Source: Fratercula arctica (lineage: Eukaryota > Chordata > Aves > Charadriiformes > Alcidae). Taken from it: DNA of 64,000 nt. A model generated the notes under the pieces. The model saw only the letters and a list, made by a program, of their open reading frames with translations. It was not told the origin of the DNA and did not search any database. Positions 27,801 through 42,800 of the stretch are shown in pieces (position 1 is the stretch's first letter; every line of letters begins with the position of its first letter). The stretch is taken from positions 31,066,355 through 31,130,354 of the forward strand of contig CANTUZ010000007.1 of the NCBI GenBank assembly GCA_947846985.1, written 5' to 3'. The translations under genes were made by a program, and so were the position numbers.

Positions 27801-30800
27801 TCTAGCCAGCCTCAGATTGTACTACTAATTGCAAACACATTAAGATATACCAAAATAGTGCAATAAACTCTCTAGCTTTCTTCTGAAGCTCTTTATTACA
27901 ATTTAAAATGCATTTTCTTTTTTTTTTTTAATAAAGAAAAAGGGGCAAATCAAGTTCACATATAATGTGTATCCTTTGTAGTTTACAGCTTACAAAAATT
28001 AATTTGTCTCAGTGAGTTTAATGACTATACTTTTTTATTTGTTTTCTTTCAATGCTTCATTGAAAATGAAGAAGCTGCAAAATTGGATTATATGCTCATT
28101 AGTTTTGCATCAGCTACTTGACGCCAAATTCATATTCTATAACATTCCTGTTTTGCTACTTACCTCTAAAGCATTCTTTAACATTTTTCAGAAAATTATT
28201 TTTTCAAAAATCTTTTTTTCATATTCATTATATCCACTTGAAGTATTGTATTTAAGTATGTAGTACATTGGACTTATCCTTGGTCTTTGCAGAAATCAAC
28301 TAAAATAACACTCAACCATCCCTATTGCAAATGCACAGTACTAGTTTCTTGAAATTAATTATCCTTAGCGTATATATACTTGTGGATAGAACAATCATTT
28401 TTAAATTTTAAACCGCAAATACTTACAAAGGCACTTACAGTCTAATAATTTCCTTCAGTTCTGGGTACTTTTCTCACATGTTTTGTAGAGTGACCTTTAA
28501 CTACAGCAGGAATACTGCTAACATAATTAATTATTTCAAAGACAAATGTCTTCAGACACTGAAAAAAACTGGAAGCAAAAAAAAGCGCTCCATTAACTTT
28601 GTTAATATTAATATTATAATTGCTGGTTTATCTTCAACAGCTGATTCAAAATGGTAGATATAGTACATTATGGAAGGGAAAAATTAAATGCAATGATAAA
28701 TATTTATATATTTTATTTAGTGTATGAACTATCACTGCAGACAACTCAAATATTGACCTTCAGAATATAGTACTGGGGATCAGTGAACTAAAGAGGACAG
28801 AGAGACCTTGAAGAAAAAGTCAGCAAAAATATCCTTCAGTCTGGTGCCTTTATGTTGAATTATAATAGGGGGGATGTTGTGGACTGTAGTACAAAGATGG
28901 GCAAGCTAGCTGTGAATGTATGAATATGTCTACCTGTCACATCTTCTGTGCGGTGTGGGTTAATGTGATGAGAATAATACATTTAGAGAACTCAAGCTTC
29001 ATGTGAACCTACTCAGAAAGGAAGCATGTAGAAGATGGAGAAATATTTGTTTTCTATAAAATGTATACGTTTGGACAAACAAAATCTGAATATTGAGTAA
29101 TAAAAGTTTCCAAAAGTGCATTAGGCCTGTGATGACCAAGGAATTAGTTTTCCACTCAGTCAGGAGGGGAAATTGTCAATGAACTATTCTGAAGAATCAG
29201 AAACCCAAATTGTTTAATGTCATTGCGTTAGCGTTCACTAGGATACTGAGTTAACACCGTTAGCATTAGTGATAATGGCTTAAGAACATGGATTAGCCTA
29301 GAGAGAGCAGAGATAAATCAATATTTAAATGATTCCAAAGTAGCTGAACTCTATGAATTTCATCTTAGCTAGAGAGCCAAGTGAAATAATTTTAGTTTTC
29401 CTGTAAGGATTTCTGGAGGACAGTGAAAATACAGCACCATTTTTAAACAGAAGCAAAATGAAATTTTGAAACAGACAATATAAAATGAAAACTTGAAGAA
29501 ATAATCAAAAAGCATTAAGTGTCTAGATGATAACAAGGAGATAAATACCAGCCAGCATGGCTGTTCAGAACGAATCATGTCATAACTACTTTTTTTTTTT
29601 TGACGAGATAACAAAGCTTACTGGGAGAAAAACAGTTGTCAGAAGTCATCTTGACTTCTGGATGACTTCTGACACTATTTCACATGACACTTTCAAAATC
29701 AAGCTAGGATGGCATGTTTTAAGTGTAATAAATATAAGAGATATGAACAACTTGTATAGCTACTATTGCAAATTTATCAGGGATTCACTTCCAAAGGCAG
29801 ACAATGTTCGGAATGCCTTCCAGGCTAATTCTCCTTCTATGCTGTGCCATATTTTTATTACAGACAAGCATAAGATAGAAATAAAGTTTAAGTGTTACAT
29901 CAGTATATGATAGCAAGTCACAAACTTTTTCAGTACAGAAATTAAACTCAGAGAGCCATCTTTGCCTTCGTTCTTTTTAAAATTTAGCCACATTTTTACT
30001 TATCAAAGACATGCTGAGATTTGCATGTGAGTAATTACCTGAATGAAACACAAGCTAAGAAATGACAGTGAGGTAATAGCTAGATTATACTGGACCCCAA
30101 ACAAGCTGTGACTCAAAAATGATGCTGTGGCGGTAAAGCTTCCTCTTTTCTTTGGTCAGGAGAACTGATGTGATGAGTTTTGTGGTTCATTCCAAGCCTA
30201 CAATTCTTTAAATTTCTGAATTATGTTAAAATTATTTTCTGTCTTCATAAAGTATTTTTCATTAATCAGACCAGCACTTTTCATTAATCAGTAGATAAAG
30301 GATAAATTCAGTTTTCCTCATTATTTAATTATAACATGATAAAACATAAATGCTATTTATTTGCCACATCCTTTTTAAAATTCAGTATGTTCTTAAAGTG
30401 CCTCATTAAGTGTGCCTATGGCCAAAATCCAGAAAACAAACCCTGATGATAAGGAAGCATAGTATTGCATGAAAGCCAGGTGATGAAATGCAGTATTTTA
30501 ATTTTGTTCTTGATAAGGTTCTTATGGTGACCACTTCTCTCTTGGATATTTGTTGAATGTACCTAATTAACATGCTATAATATTTGTGAAATTTAATCAA
30601 GTTTAATCAATCTGTGAAGTTTAATCAGGTAGCAGTTCAGTTACCAGTGTTACTTACAGATTTTGATTTTGGATCAGCTTACCTCCGCACTGTAAATCAT
30701 ACCAGCTATCAGCAGCAAACTGGATACCAGTTAGAGACATTAGACATTCTAAGGACTTTATCATAGCTGAAAACACCAATGTGACTTCAGCTTTGTGGCG

Positions 30801-33800
30801 CGCTGTATTCACTTTAGCGGTGACAAGGCATGAGACAAAACTGCAACTTCATCAATTCAGTTTGTTTGTGCAGCAATATTTACAGTGCAACTCATCATAT
30901 ATTTTTTTCCTCTCTTTTGTTTCTGCTTATTCAAGAAAACTGGAGTCAGCCCCTACATAGGCAGACTCTCTCCTGTGCAGCTGTTTGAGCTCTGACCCTT
31001 TCTGTTGGGCAGTGTCCTGGGGTGGGAGATTGAGAGATGCCATTTTCCTAGGTCAAATTATAGGACCATAGCATCTGTTAGAGATAAACTACATCAGTTG
31101 GCTGAGAAATATGAAAAATATTTTAGTTAGGAAACCATTTCTGAACACAGAAAAAATAATGGTAACTTGATGCACCTGTACTAATTGCTTGCTGATATAA
31201 TTATGCCACATCAGTTACTGTCCCAACGTCTGCCTTAAAATTTCTACTGCAATTGTCTCCTTTATTATTTATTCTTTTTAGATATAACAGCTAAATATTG
31301 TGTTGAAACTTTTATAGCATGGATAAAAAACTTTGATCCAAAGGAAAACAGAAAATTGTACTATATATTGATGACTGCTGAGCTAGTAACATGAGGTAGT
31401 AACAATGACAGAAAATGATGTAGCAACCTAAGAAATAACCAATTGAAATGTATAATTATTTAAGTTAACGGAGAGACTGCTTATTTCTAACCTGCCACTT
31501 TTCTCAGTTGGCATTAGCTAAAATAACTTTTCCCATTTGGGATTACAAGTACAACTGTGCATATAATTAAACACAGGAGCTTCAGCATACCACTGAAAGT
31601 ACCATAGCTGTTTTGAGTTTGGTTCTAATATACAGATGAATGGCATTATGATTCATATCAGGATGGTTTTGGGTTAGGATATTTTGAATTCTCCTATGAA
31701 TAGAAATCACATATTTGGTGGGGTAATTCCACTGGAAAACAGAGGCTCCAAACAGACTGCCGAGCCCCTCCAGCCTTTTATGCTGGTATCAGCTGCGGCC
31801 ACATCATGACTTCATGTAACAAAGAGGGGTAGATCCAAACACTTTCCCTAGTAAGTTGTTTTCCTTTGGAAATTGTATATTTATTTTTTTAACAGAGGAG
31901 GTTAACTATAAAATTATTTTCCAGGCTCACTGCAGAGCAGGTTGTTCTTACTAGCGTGCGTACTCCCTCAGTTGCTGATCTTTTGCTACTAGGAAGACAG
32001 TTTGTTGAAACCTTCATGTGTTCCTTTATTGGCATCTTGTGTCTGCAGTAGAGTTTTATGAGCACAATTTGCTGTATATAGATAAATAAGAAATGGGATA
32101 TTCCTATGTACATAGTAAATAGTTTCTGTAGTTTATTCCAGTGGAAAAGCACAGTAAGATCTGGTCCAGATCTTCTTTAGTTTCACTCTAGTACTATGTG
32201 AATGTACTTTTTTCAACTGCTCAAAAAAATATTTAAAAATTCCACTATTATATAAATGCCTATTCAAGAGTCACTGCCTATGGGATTTTGTTCCTGAGGT
32301 TTGGAGCTCAGTTTTGAAAGTTGCTCAGCAATTTATTGCAGACCCATTCCCAAATTTCAAGAGACATTAGAATAAGGAGTCAGCTGGCCTCCACTTCTCT
32401 TGAGTCAGAATGAAAGGTTGGGAAAAGCTGTGGAGTGAGTCCTGTTGGCCTCTGTGGCTTTGCATGCAGTGCCCCACATTCCCTTCCCAAAAGGACTCAG
32501 GGTGGTAGAGCAGCTCCACTGGGAGTGAAATCCACAGATCTGCGATAGATGCCCAGAATGCAAAGTCTCTAGTGAGCCAGTGTAAATTGCTGAACTTACT
32601 AAAAGGACTGTAGGAGCAAAAATTAGCAAATCTTTCTTCTGATATTTGATGGCCGTTGGATTACACAGTATAAGCAGGGACCTGTCACAGCAACCTGTCA
32701 TTGTTAAAATTTGTAATACAGTAGGAGTTTTCACTTTAAATAATGATTCGCTTCCTGATTCAGACTAATCTGAATATGAAACTTTACTATAAACATTATG
32801 ATGGCATTACTTAAGAACACTTACTTCCATACCGTGAGATACCTTCTTGAAAATTGGAGCTCCAACAATATCTAATCAGTCTGGAGAGCACCCTGCCTGT
32901 ACATCCATGAGTGTTTCATTATAATAGATATATGTCTGTATTAAATGATGAAGTGAGTATCTCAGACAAGTAATTTAAATTGATGCCATCTTCAATCACC
33001 TTTCAAGAACATTATTCTATAGGAGAATTAACACTGTATTCATTTACATTATGTAATAGAGAATAATAACTCAGTGAAACATTTCTGGTAAAAAGATAGG
33101 AGTATGTATATTACCATCTTAAAATTAACCTTTGTTCTGATACTGTCCAAGGTAGTGGGAGCTACTTATTTCAAATACCAATGCGCCTTTTATCTCAAAT
33201 CATAAACAAAGCTTGAGTTCACTTTTTGCTCTTTGTTTGCATAAGAACCATCATCTTACTATACCCAGATAGAAAGTTTTAAAGTAGATATTTTGAGATA
33301 ACAAGTAATTGCTGAAAATTATTTTAGCATTAATCAGATGAAAAGTCTGCATGCCATTCCATTATAACTACCTTCATAACTACACAAAGTTGAGCAGATG
33401 CCATATACAGATAAGGAAATGATAAGAATTTAATTACAAAAATTGAATCTTGCTCTGTAACTATGGTTCATCCATAATAAAATCGATTTCCATACACTGA
33501 TATCAATATATGTTTTTGAACTAACTTTTAAGTTTGATTAGAAAATACTAGGTTAAATACTGATATAGGAAGCAGCAACTTCATAGAAACTGAAGATATT
33601 AGACATGATGTTGTTTATAACATGATGATTAGGATCTGTAGCAGTTATTTATTATCGCAACCAAAAGCCTATCCTTTTCTCTGAACCAGCATGCTTAACC
33701 ACTAATGCGCTCATTCAACTATTTCCTGCAAAAGAAGGAAGTGTTTCCCTCCATGGAAATATCGTATGTCTGGTATGGTGAATATTGTTGTATAACTCAT

Positions 33801-36800
33801 TTTTAAACCAAATTATATTTTAATTAACATTAATTTTTCCTAAGACAAACAAGAAAATCAATACAAAGTCATTGTACGTGGAAATTTACCACACAAGATG
33901 TATATATATTGTAAACTATGAGGAATGCTTCATTATCTTGGTTAAGACAGACTCCAACAGTAGGAGAAGCATTCTGCAGTTGTCACTGCAATGCATGATT
34001 TCTAATCCAACATTTATATTACATGATTATGTTGGAGGGAAATTAAAAGTCATGAAGGAGAAATACGGTGAGGCTGACTACTTCTTGCTCAACTTTCTTG
34101 TACCTACTGATAATATTGTTAGATAATGTAATAGCATCTTTCTAAAGAACAAAAATTGATGTGACCAGAAGGTATGATTATGGCACTATCTCAGGCTGTC
34201 AAAATGTACAGAATGAAAAGTAATGACTAAATGCTGGACATGAGCTTGTGGCATTTTATTTAGAGGACAAAAAAGAATACAAGCCAATGGCAAAAAATCC
34301 TGGTTTAAATCCAAGCATGACTATGAATAGGTGAAACTAATTAAGTCCGTATTTCTTACTTCATTAAGCATCTTTCAGAAAGATTCCTGATGGGAGAGAC
34401 TGTGGCAGAAAACCTGCTCGATGCTATCCCCTTTCACTGTTTTTGGGAGAAGTGGAACAAAGAGGAGCTTGGGAGACACAAGTATAAGAAAAATGTGACT
34501 GTGAAGTGGTTCCACCTCCAGTGAACAAAATTTTGAAAAGCCAGAGAGTAACAGTCTTGATAACAACAATCCTTGCCCCTATCATTTTGAGCCCTGCGGC
34601 TAATCAGGTATGGACACTGCTGTGAGATTTTTTTAGGACCACTTGATTTATGAAAAGTTAAAGCACTACCATAATACCTTAACATATGCTTCTCACTTCT
34701 TTTTTTTTTACTTCATCAAAGGCAAAGGGACTCTATTCCTATACTTGTCATGACCATTTCATTTTTTGCATCTTTTTCTTTTCTACTTTTATCTGTTTAG
34801 ATTCTAACTAAGTGATAAAAAGACTTAAATGGGAAAACGTGGTAATCCCCACTTCAGCTGAAGGCACCACTTGAAATTTCACTTCACTTCACATAACATT
34901 TCCCCAGTAATGTAAAATTCTATGGGCTTGTTCCAAAATATCTCCTCACCTGATTCAGCTGATCTGCTGGATATGTCATTCGAGGCTAAACTCTACTGCA
35001 ATGGAAAAAAATGTGTGATTCTTAACCAATTTAGCCAGTGTGCCCTGTTCAACAGGTGTGCTGTAAGAGTATTTAACAGATCAGTCTCAGAGCTACTGTT
35101 CCTGCTCTCCAAATTAAGGGGAAAGGGGATGTTTGTAACTCTATTTTTGTAGATTTATTGTTTGTAAATTTATAGTTTAGGATTAACAGAGGATACAAGG
35201 AAGTGATTAAAATCAAAATCACCTTCTTATTCGGTAAGACTCTTCTTACTACTGACCTGAGGTTGTTTCATGTTGAGATCTTCAGACTTTTTGGTTTTGT
35301 ACTTCTCCTTTTAGCTTATCATAATTACAGATTTTTTTAGAAAAGAGTGAGAGAATGTGTGTAAAGATATGGTCAGCCTTGCAGACAGAAAGCACACTTG
35401 AGAGGTAGACTTAAGTTTTCTATTCTATAAGGTTTTATCAGCTATGTAATTTTATCTGTTGTCAATGCCTTCTTCTTCTTAATTGTGTAATTATACCCTG
35501 AGTGTTTCCCTCTGTGACAGCCAAACATTTCTATGTGCTCATAGGTACAGACATCCTGATGCCAAAGTATTCTCCATCTAGTTGTTATCTTCTGGTTTTC
35601 TGTGTCAGAAAACGTAACTCAAACCTAGGTCTAGAAAGGTATTAAAATAACTTAGCTTGCTATATTCACGTCTGACTCAATTAAGTGGATTTGCTTTGAA
35701 GTCAGTACAAAAAATACAGCATCCACTGAATACGCTCCTATATATACCAGAAGGAATTGTTAATGTTATAAATTATGTAGACTATTGTGCTTTATCTCCT
35801 GCTCTTATCATTGGTCACTGACTCACTTTTATAATGTCTGAGAAATATCTTAGTATTCATTATTATATGCATTTTTGCTAATGTCAGAAATTCGTGTCCA
35901 CTGAACATCGAGTATGCTTCCTCGTAGAGGTAGGGTTTTGAGACAGCAACTTAAAATAATTGCTTATTGAGGAAACCTCTATTCATGAGTCCACAGCATC
36001 TTTGTAAGATAGAAAGAGAGTTGTCTTTACAACCCTTACAGATAGGCTATTAGGTCAACTTTTATTTGGCAGTATCAAATGTATTTTACACTATTTCTGA
36101 TGATAAATCTTAAGAAAACCTGTACTCTTGATGCCATTGGTGACTTGGCATTTATCTTGGCAGATAATAGTGATAACTGCTCCAGGAAGCCAGGGTTTCT
36201 GTCAATGTCAGCTTGCTGTAATTGAGTTGGAATAAAAATATGTGATCTAAATAAACGTAGTGTATTAAGTCAGAGGAAAAATAAAGAAAGGCTGAAAAGC
36301 ACAGGTGGAACCGATATGAACTGTGGAAAAAATTGCTTACAGTATTATTATGACAGATTTTTTCCTGGAATGCCTGTACGATTCACTATTCTAGGCTGGA
36401 GGGAGGCAAAATGGCATTATAATGTGATCTTACCAAAAATAACAGAGCAATTTTATTACGTTTATTTAATAAAATATGTATGACAACTTTTCCTAGGGTT
36501 GTAATATAACAATAACTAAATGAAGCATGTGATAATATATTATCATAGCTAATCTTGATAGAAAAAAAACACAAATCTTTCCTTAGATTTGTTTTCTGCC
36601 TCCTGAAGAAAGAGTTGATTATTTAGGTTGCCTGCAATCTGTATTGTTTCAGTGAAAATATGCTCGAAGATATGCCTTAAAACTATTCATCAGGTTGTCT
36701 CGTCTCCATCCATAGAGGTTCTCAAGACCCAGCTGGAAAAAGAGCAGAGCAATCTGGGCTGATCTCCCAGCTGACCCTCCTTTGAGCAGGGATAGGACTA

Positions 36801-39800
36801 GAGAACTCCTGAGATCCCTTCCAACGCAAATTATCCTGTGACTGTATGATCCTATGACTCCTGGTAATTCGAAAAACTGCAAAGATGTAACAATATACTT
36901 AATGAGGATTTCAAATGGAGAGTAAAATTCTTTAAGTAGATTGATGTAAGCGCTTATCTGCTACCATCTAAATGTTTTAAGGTTTTCCTGAAAGCATTGA
37001 TGTTCCCCTCTCTGGAAATTATTATGATCTAGATTCTCTTTTGGGAAGTTTCTCAGTTTCTCACACAGTCTTCTCTTATCAGTGGAGAAAATTGCTATTA
37101 TTTGTTTAATTTTTGTGCAATATCATAATATATATTCTACTATGTTCCTACTGACCGTGTTTCCACCAGTGAGAAGATCAGATGAGAGCTAATCAAATGG
37201 TTTAAGCATAGGGCAGCCTTTTCTGCTCATCTTTTGCTAGACACTGTCTGCTGAACACCTTTTTATTGAATAAAATTTGTATTCCCTCAAATTCAATGTG
37301 ATATTTTATATATTAAATTGAACAGGCAAAGCTGAAGCTATATTTATGTTGCTTCTGGGTCAGGCCCCTTTTTTGCTGGGCTCTTACCTTTCTATCTTGC
37401 CATGAATGCACAGATAACCTTAATATATTGCAAGTTTTTCTTCCAAATAACCTACATTAGAAAGTGGTCTGCCATTTGAGAGAGAGTGTTTGGGGTATAG
37501 GAAAACTGAAAAGATCTCAGCAACAGTTTACAGAATAAAGAAGTAACGGATGAGAAAGGAGTCTAGAAATTAGAAATTTCACATTGCAGCTATGTTATTC
37601 TACAACATTATTTAAAAGAATGTATAAAAAGTTATGATTGAAACCTACTTATTAGAAAAGGTAAAAATTTGTGAGTTTTGCCATTAATTTACAAAATGTC
37701 ACAGCAGTAGCCAGTAAAAGTGAAATAACAGCCTGTTCACTAATGGCTTGACATATGGGGAACAACAAAGGATGTTTTAGGAACTGTAGAGACTTAAAAG
37801 AAAACAATTTGTGAAAACTCAAAGATGAGGTATAAACATGATCTATTGTTTAAGATATATAAGGAAATAATTCCAGATTCCAGATGTAGAATGAAAGCTC
37901 ACATAGCTTGGTAGTAAGCATATCAGAGCTTTATTGTTGCATTGAACAGGCCAAACTGTCCTTCCAGTCTAAGCAACTGACTTTGTTCTTTTACTAATTG
38001 TGTTAAGTCAATGTTCAAATTCACTGTAACACTAAGTGAAAAAGGCTAAGGAAACTTTAAACAGCTACCTAATAATTGAGCTACATATTGAATGAGGAGG
38101 TAAGAGGCACATATGAGCTCTATTGCTTTGTGGCATGCCATGGGAGCTTCATGCTGAGCAACTTTATTGGCATATTGCAACACCAAGCGACTCTAAATTT
38201 CTTTTATAGATGAATTTGGGATCCTTTAAGTGAATGAAAAAAACAATTAAGACAAAAAATTAGTCCTGACTTACAGTCTTGTTCCCTTCTGTGCTTTTCT
38301 CACTGCTTCATTGTGTTCTGATTGAAGAGTCTGGCTCCTGCATGATCACAACGCTTCCCAGGAAGCTGTCTTACACTGCTTGGAAATCCACTGTGACAAG
38401 ATGTATCAAGAGACTGAGTTGGCCATACTGCTGGATGATTTTACGAGGTCAAGAATCTTAGACAGAAAGATCAGAAGTCCATCCTAAGCCACTGTACTAG
38501 CACACAGAAGGAGTGGGGGTAGGTGGGGGGGCATGTAAGTGATGGCATAGGAGAGAACTGGCTTTGCATGTGTTTTTCTGTAAACTGAATGACCAGCTGG
38601 ATAGACTGGAGGCAATCTTCTGTCAATGTCCTCTGTGAGACAGTCAGGAAAATCATGACTCGAAACGAGCATTTCAATCTAAATGCTTTTTATGAAGTAT
38701 ATTGCTAAAAGGTATTTATGTATGTTTGGTTTAAAACTCTTGCTACAATCATATTTCAGTGTTTACATGTTTTGAATTACACCGCGTGACCCAGAAAAGC
38801 ACAAAATTCTCCAGTATATTGGACAAGAGAGCAAATTTTCTCCAGAAATCTATAGTTGTGATGTCAAATAGATCAAAATAACTGATCTTTTTCATTACTC
38901 CATTTAAATTACTCTGTAGAAAGAAACAATTTCTGTCTCTTTCCTTCCTAGCCTAAAACTGTTTTGGTGGTGCTAAGACCCTACTAATCTCTAAGCTGCT
39001 ATCTCTTTTTCTTACTTTACCCTCTGAACTGTAAATAACAGTATGGTTCATAAATAGGCAATACTGGCAAGTTTGGGTTCTACAGTTATTGATGTTTGGT
39101 TAGATCAATATTTCTTCATTATAAACATAATTTCAAACTGTAGAACACCATATTTTTGGTTTGAACAAATATCCTCAATCTGGAAACAGAGGTTTTAAAT
39201 TACTAAGGTTTTGATTTATCACTGTGGTCATAGCAGAAATGGAAAGAACGAACTTCCACCAAAGACACAGAACATGACTAAGATAAAATTACAGAGATAT
39301 TTTTGTCTGCATGTGTGTATATGTGCATCTCTATTTCTTCACATTCTGAAGCATTCTGAAACAGTGTGACATGGAGACACAGAGCTTTCCTGAGCATCTG
39401 TGCTAAGTGAACACTGTAGAGGAGGTTTCCCTAGCAACGCAAACCATATGTAATAGCTTAAAATAGCTTTTCTCCAACTCCCAGGATTTCTTAGTGGTTT
39501 GCTCACAATTTCCATCTAAATCAAGGTATATTTGCCCAGTTCAAAAAGGTTCTTCACTTTCTCAACTTCTATTAAAATGAACAAGCTTTGAAAATGCCCA
39601 TTTCTTGCAAGAATGCCTCCCTGCCTCTCGACTTCTAGTTTATCAGGTAAACTGAAGCATAGCAAATGGTGACAGTGGCTGTCCACTTTATCAAATGTAC
39701 TTATATGTTTGCTGTTCAAAACATTTTATTGCAAGTATATTGGTGGTCTTTACTGCTTATTGTAACAGAAAACTTCTAGTTATAGTAGTAGACGTTCTTT

Positions 39801-42800
39801 TTTGTGATATTATAGTGAGAAGATAAGCTGTGCAACAATATAGTATAATGCATCGATCATAATGTGCATGCATTCCACTTCCCATTTGAGTAGCAGTTTA
39901 TAGGCAAATTACGGAGAATGAAAACACTGATCAGTTCTTTTTGTGTCCCTAGGAAAATAGGGATCAAATGCTATCTTTAACATGAGCAACATGTGATAGC
40001 AAGAGGCTAAGTGATTTCTTTGAGTTTATATAAGAACCAAGCAACAAATCTGAGGGAACCCATAGATACTGATTTTTGGATCCTAATGCAACTAGTTATT
40101 AAGTCATACATTAAAAAGTTAGAAGCTGGCTGAGAGAGCTTGAATTTGATTAAATCATATGTTAATGTACAGGTAAGGTATCTTGATTCTTTTCCAAAGA
40201 TTTTCAAAATATAAATAGCAAAACCAAAGAAAGAACCAGGTATCAGACATCGCTTTCTTTTCCAATGAATATGTTTAAATGAGTGATAGCTGAAAAAACA
40301 CTGAAGAAAACATTTAATCATGTGCCTTTCATGTCCTGTTTCATTTCTAAATAAGGCAGCCTCATGCAACGGTAGAACACAGCATGAGAATGCAGAACCT
40401 ATTTCCTGACAAAATATTTTTAAACTGTAGTATTTAAGTACCATATCATATATTTCAAGCTCAAATGAAGTAATGGCTACTAGGTAGGGTGTTATTTTAA
40501 GTACTTTTAGTTATCCTTCAGACAGACTTTTAGTGAAATACCCTGACTTATCGTATAGAATGGAAACAGTTACTAGAATGAAGTGAAAGATGGTTTATGC
40601 CAATAATTATTGGATGGGCAGAATTGTTGGGAAGAGCCAGGCTTGTTCTATGTATTTTAATTAGCTTTGAATTGAGTTTTGACTGTTAAGCATTTGCTTG
40701 GAAAAAGGAGGGAAGAAGGTTGACTGGGAGAAGATTTGTTGTCAGTGGGAAGTTCTCTTGCCAGTGTGCCTGATGATAGAGTCACTGAGGTGGAGTCTGA
40801 TTTCACAGAGGAGGAAATTTTGTTATAGTTTTGCTTTAGAGATTATTTTTTAAGTTTATTTCCTATACTTACATTAAACTCTTTCTGTGAATCCTGACAG
40901 TACTTCAGCTTCATTTTTGTATTCATTTAGCCTGCATACTGACAGGTATGCCATACACAAGCCATATTGTTTATTTTATTACCTGATATAGTCATTCTCT
41001 AAATATAGTATCATTACTTTATTCCAGCAGAATGAAAGGAGGTAAACCCAATTGGTATATATTGGGCTAAGTGAGCTGTTTGACTATAATAAACAAATAC
41101 CTTTATCTCTTTACATGTGAAAAATTTTAGCAATGTCCTTCATTACAGTATTTCAAATAGTTCAAAGTAAAAAATTCAGCCACAAAACAATGGTGAAAAT
41201 AAATTGTTCATTTCTTTCAGAATGCTGTTTAGCTATAACTTTCAAATCAAGCCAACTCTCTCCCCCTTTTCCAAGAATGCTTCAACAAAGATATGATTTC
41301 CTGTTGATTTTACAAATGCATATGCTCAGTATGTCTGTAAAAACTGCTCTGCATTGGTCACATGTGTTTAGTCATGTCCTTAATTTTTTCTAGGGACATT
41401 AAGAAGTGATTTTAAGAACAGTAATAACTCTTTAAGAAGTAATTTAACAGCTATCTTTGCTGGGAGCAAGCTGTATAGAGTGGAAATGAGAAAATAATTG
41501 AATCATAAAGAAATTGTTTTGAAATGAATAGAATCGTCCTAGTTTCTTAAATTACTATTAAATGGTATTTTTTCCCTTTCCTGTAATAATTCATCTTTGA
41601 AAGTATGCATGAGCCTTTGTTCTTAAGTAAAAGTAATCTCTGGCACTAGCAGATGCAGCATCTCAGTGATGCCAATGAGATGTTCATCAACCATTGTTGC
41701 TTAGAATGTCCCCTGCTGCAAACTGTTCTTCCACTGTGCTAAAGCATTGAAAGGCCACATGAGCTTTTCAAGCATCACTTCTGAGAGGAGATAAGCTACA
41801 GTGTCTTAAATAACCCATTTCAAATGTCTCTAGTTTCAAATTCATATTTTGACCTTTAGTTAAAGGTCATTTTTAGAAGACAATCAGTTTTTTCTTGTCC
41901 CTGAAGTGGTAATGAAGAAATTTGGCCATCTATAGCAGACTGGCATAAAATCATCTTTTTAAAAAACACTGCTGAATATATATCAAGTTATTATAAGTAT
42001 TAAAGAAACCTCAAAATTCTCCACAAAACAGAAATGTAATTTCTTTTCCTAGCTCTTATTTCTTGCCAAATTCTACAATGTAGAAGTAACATCATTATTT
42101 CTAAGCAGTTAAAATAAAAGAGAAGAGTAACAGTCAGCAAGAATTTGGCAAGAATAACTTGTCAAAATGAACTGAAATCCTTCATTAAAAGGTTGTAGTA
42201 GGCATTATGGAAAACAGAAAAGAAGTAGTTGTCATTTATATCTTGGACACGAGAATATTCTTTGACACTGTCTCATATGAGATAGTACTAAGTTCAACCT
42301 GAAGTACTGTTTGGAGTAAACCATTATGGAATGGGTGAGAAACTGCTTTGAAATTATACTTTTAAAGTAATTATAAATGGTTCACTGCTAAATAGGAAGC
42401 TAAATCAAACTGGGTTCCTCAGGAACCTTCCACTGAAGTTCCACTATGGCTTTTCATAAATTTTCAAAATTATGTGGAGGTAGGAGGAAATAAAGAGAAG
42501 TTTGGTAGGAACTTTATTACAATTGAAGATTAGGCCAAGCTGAGAAGAGCTGCAAGTATGTTGGACATAGGATAAGAATTGAATATTAAATCAGTAAATC
42601 AGAGACATTAAATAGGATCAGAACTGAATATTAACTCAGCAAATTGGAGACATCTGATAAATATAAGATGGAATTTATTTGTGCAAAGTACTATATTTAG
42701 GAACAAATGACTGCAAAAATGTACATATGGTTAGGGAACAGGTCTTTGGTAGAGGGTCAGGAGGCTCACATGAATCACAAGCCAGGCGTGAGCAATAGCA

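Noticed and set aside
29557..29910. 117-aa plus-strand open frame
   Set aside because: It overlaps the ancient CR1. The only recognisable residues (DTISHDTF) are an RT-domain remnant, so it is decayed LINE sequence rather than a host gene.
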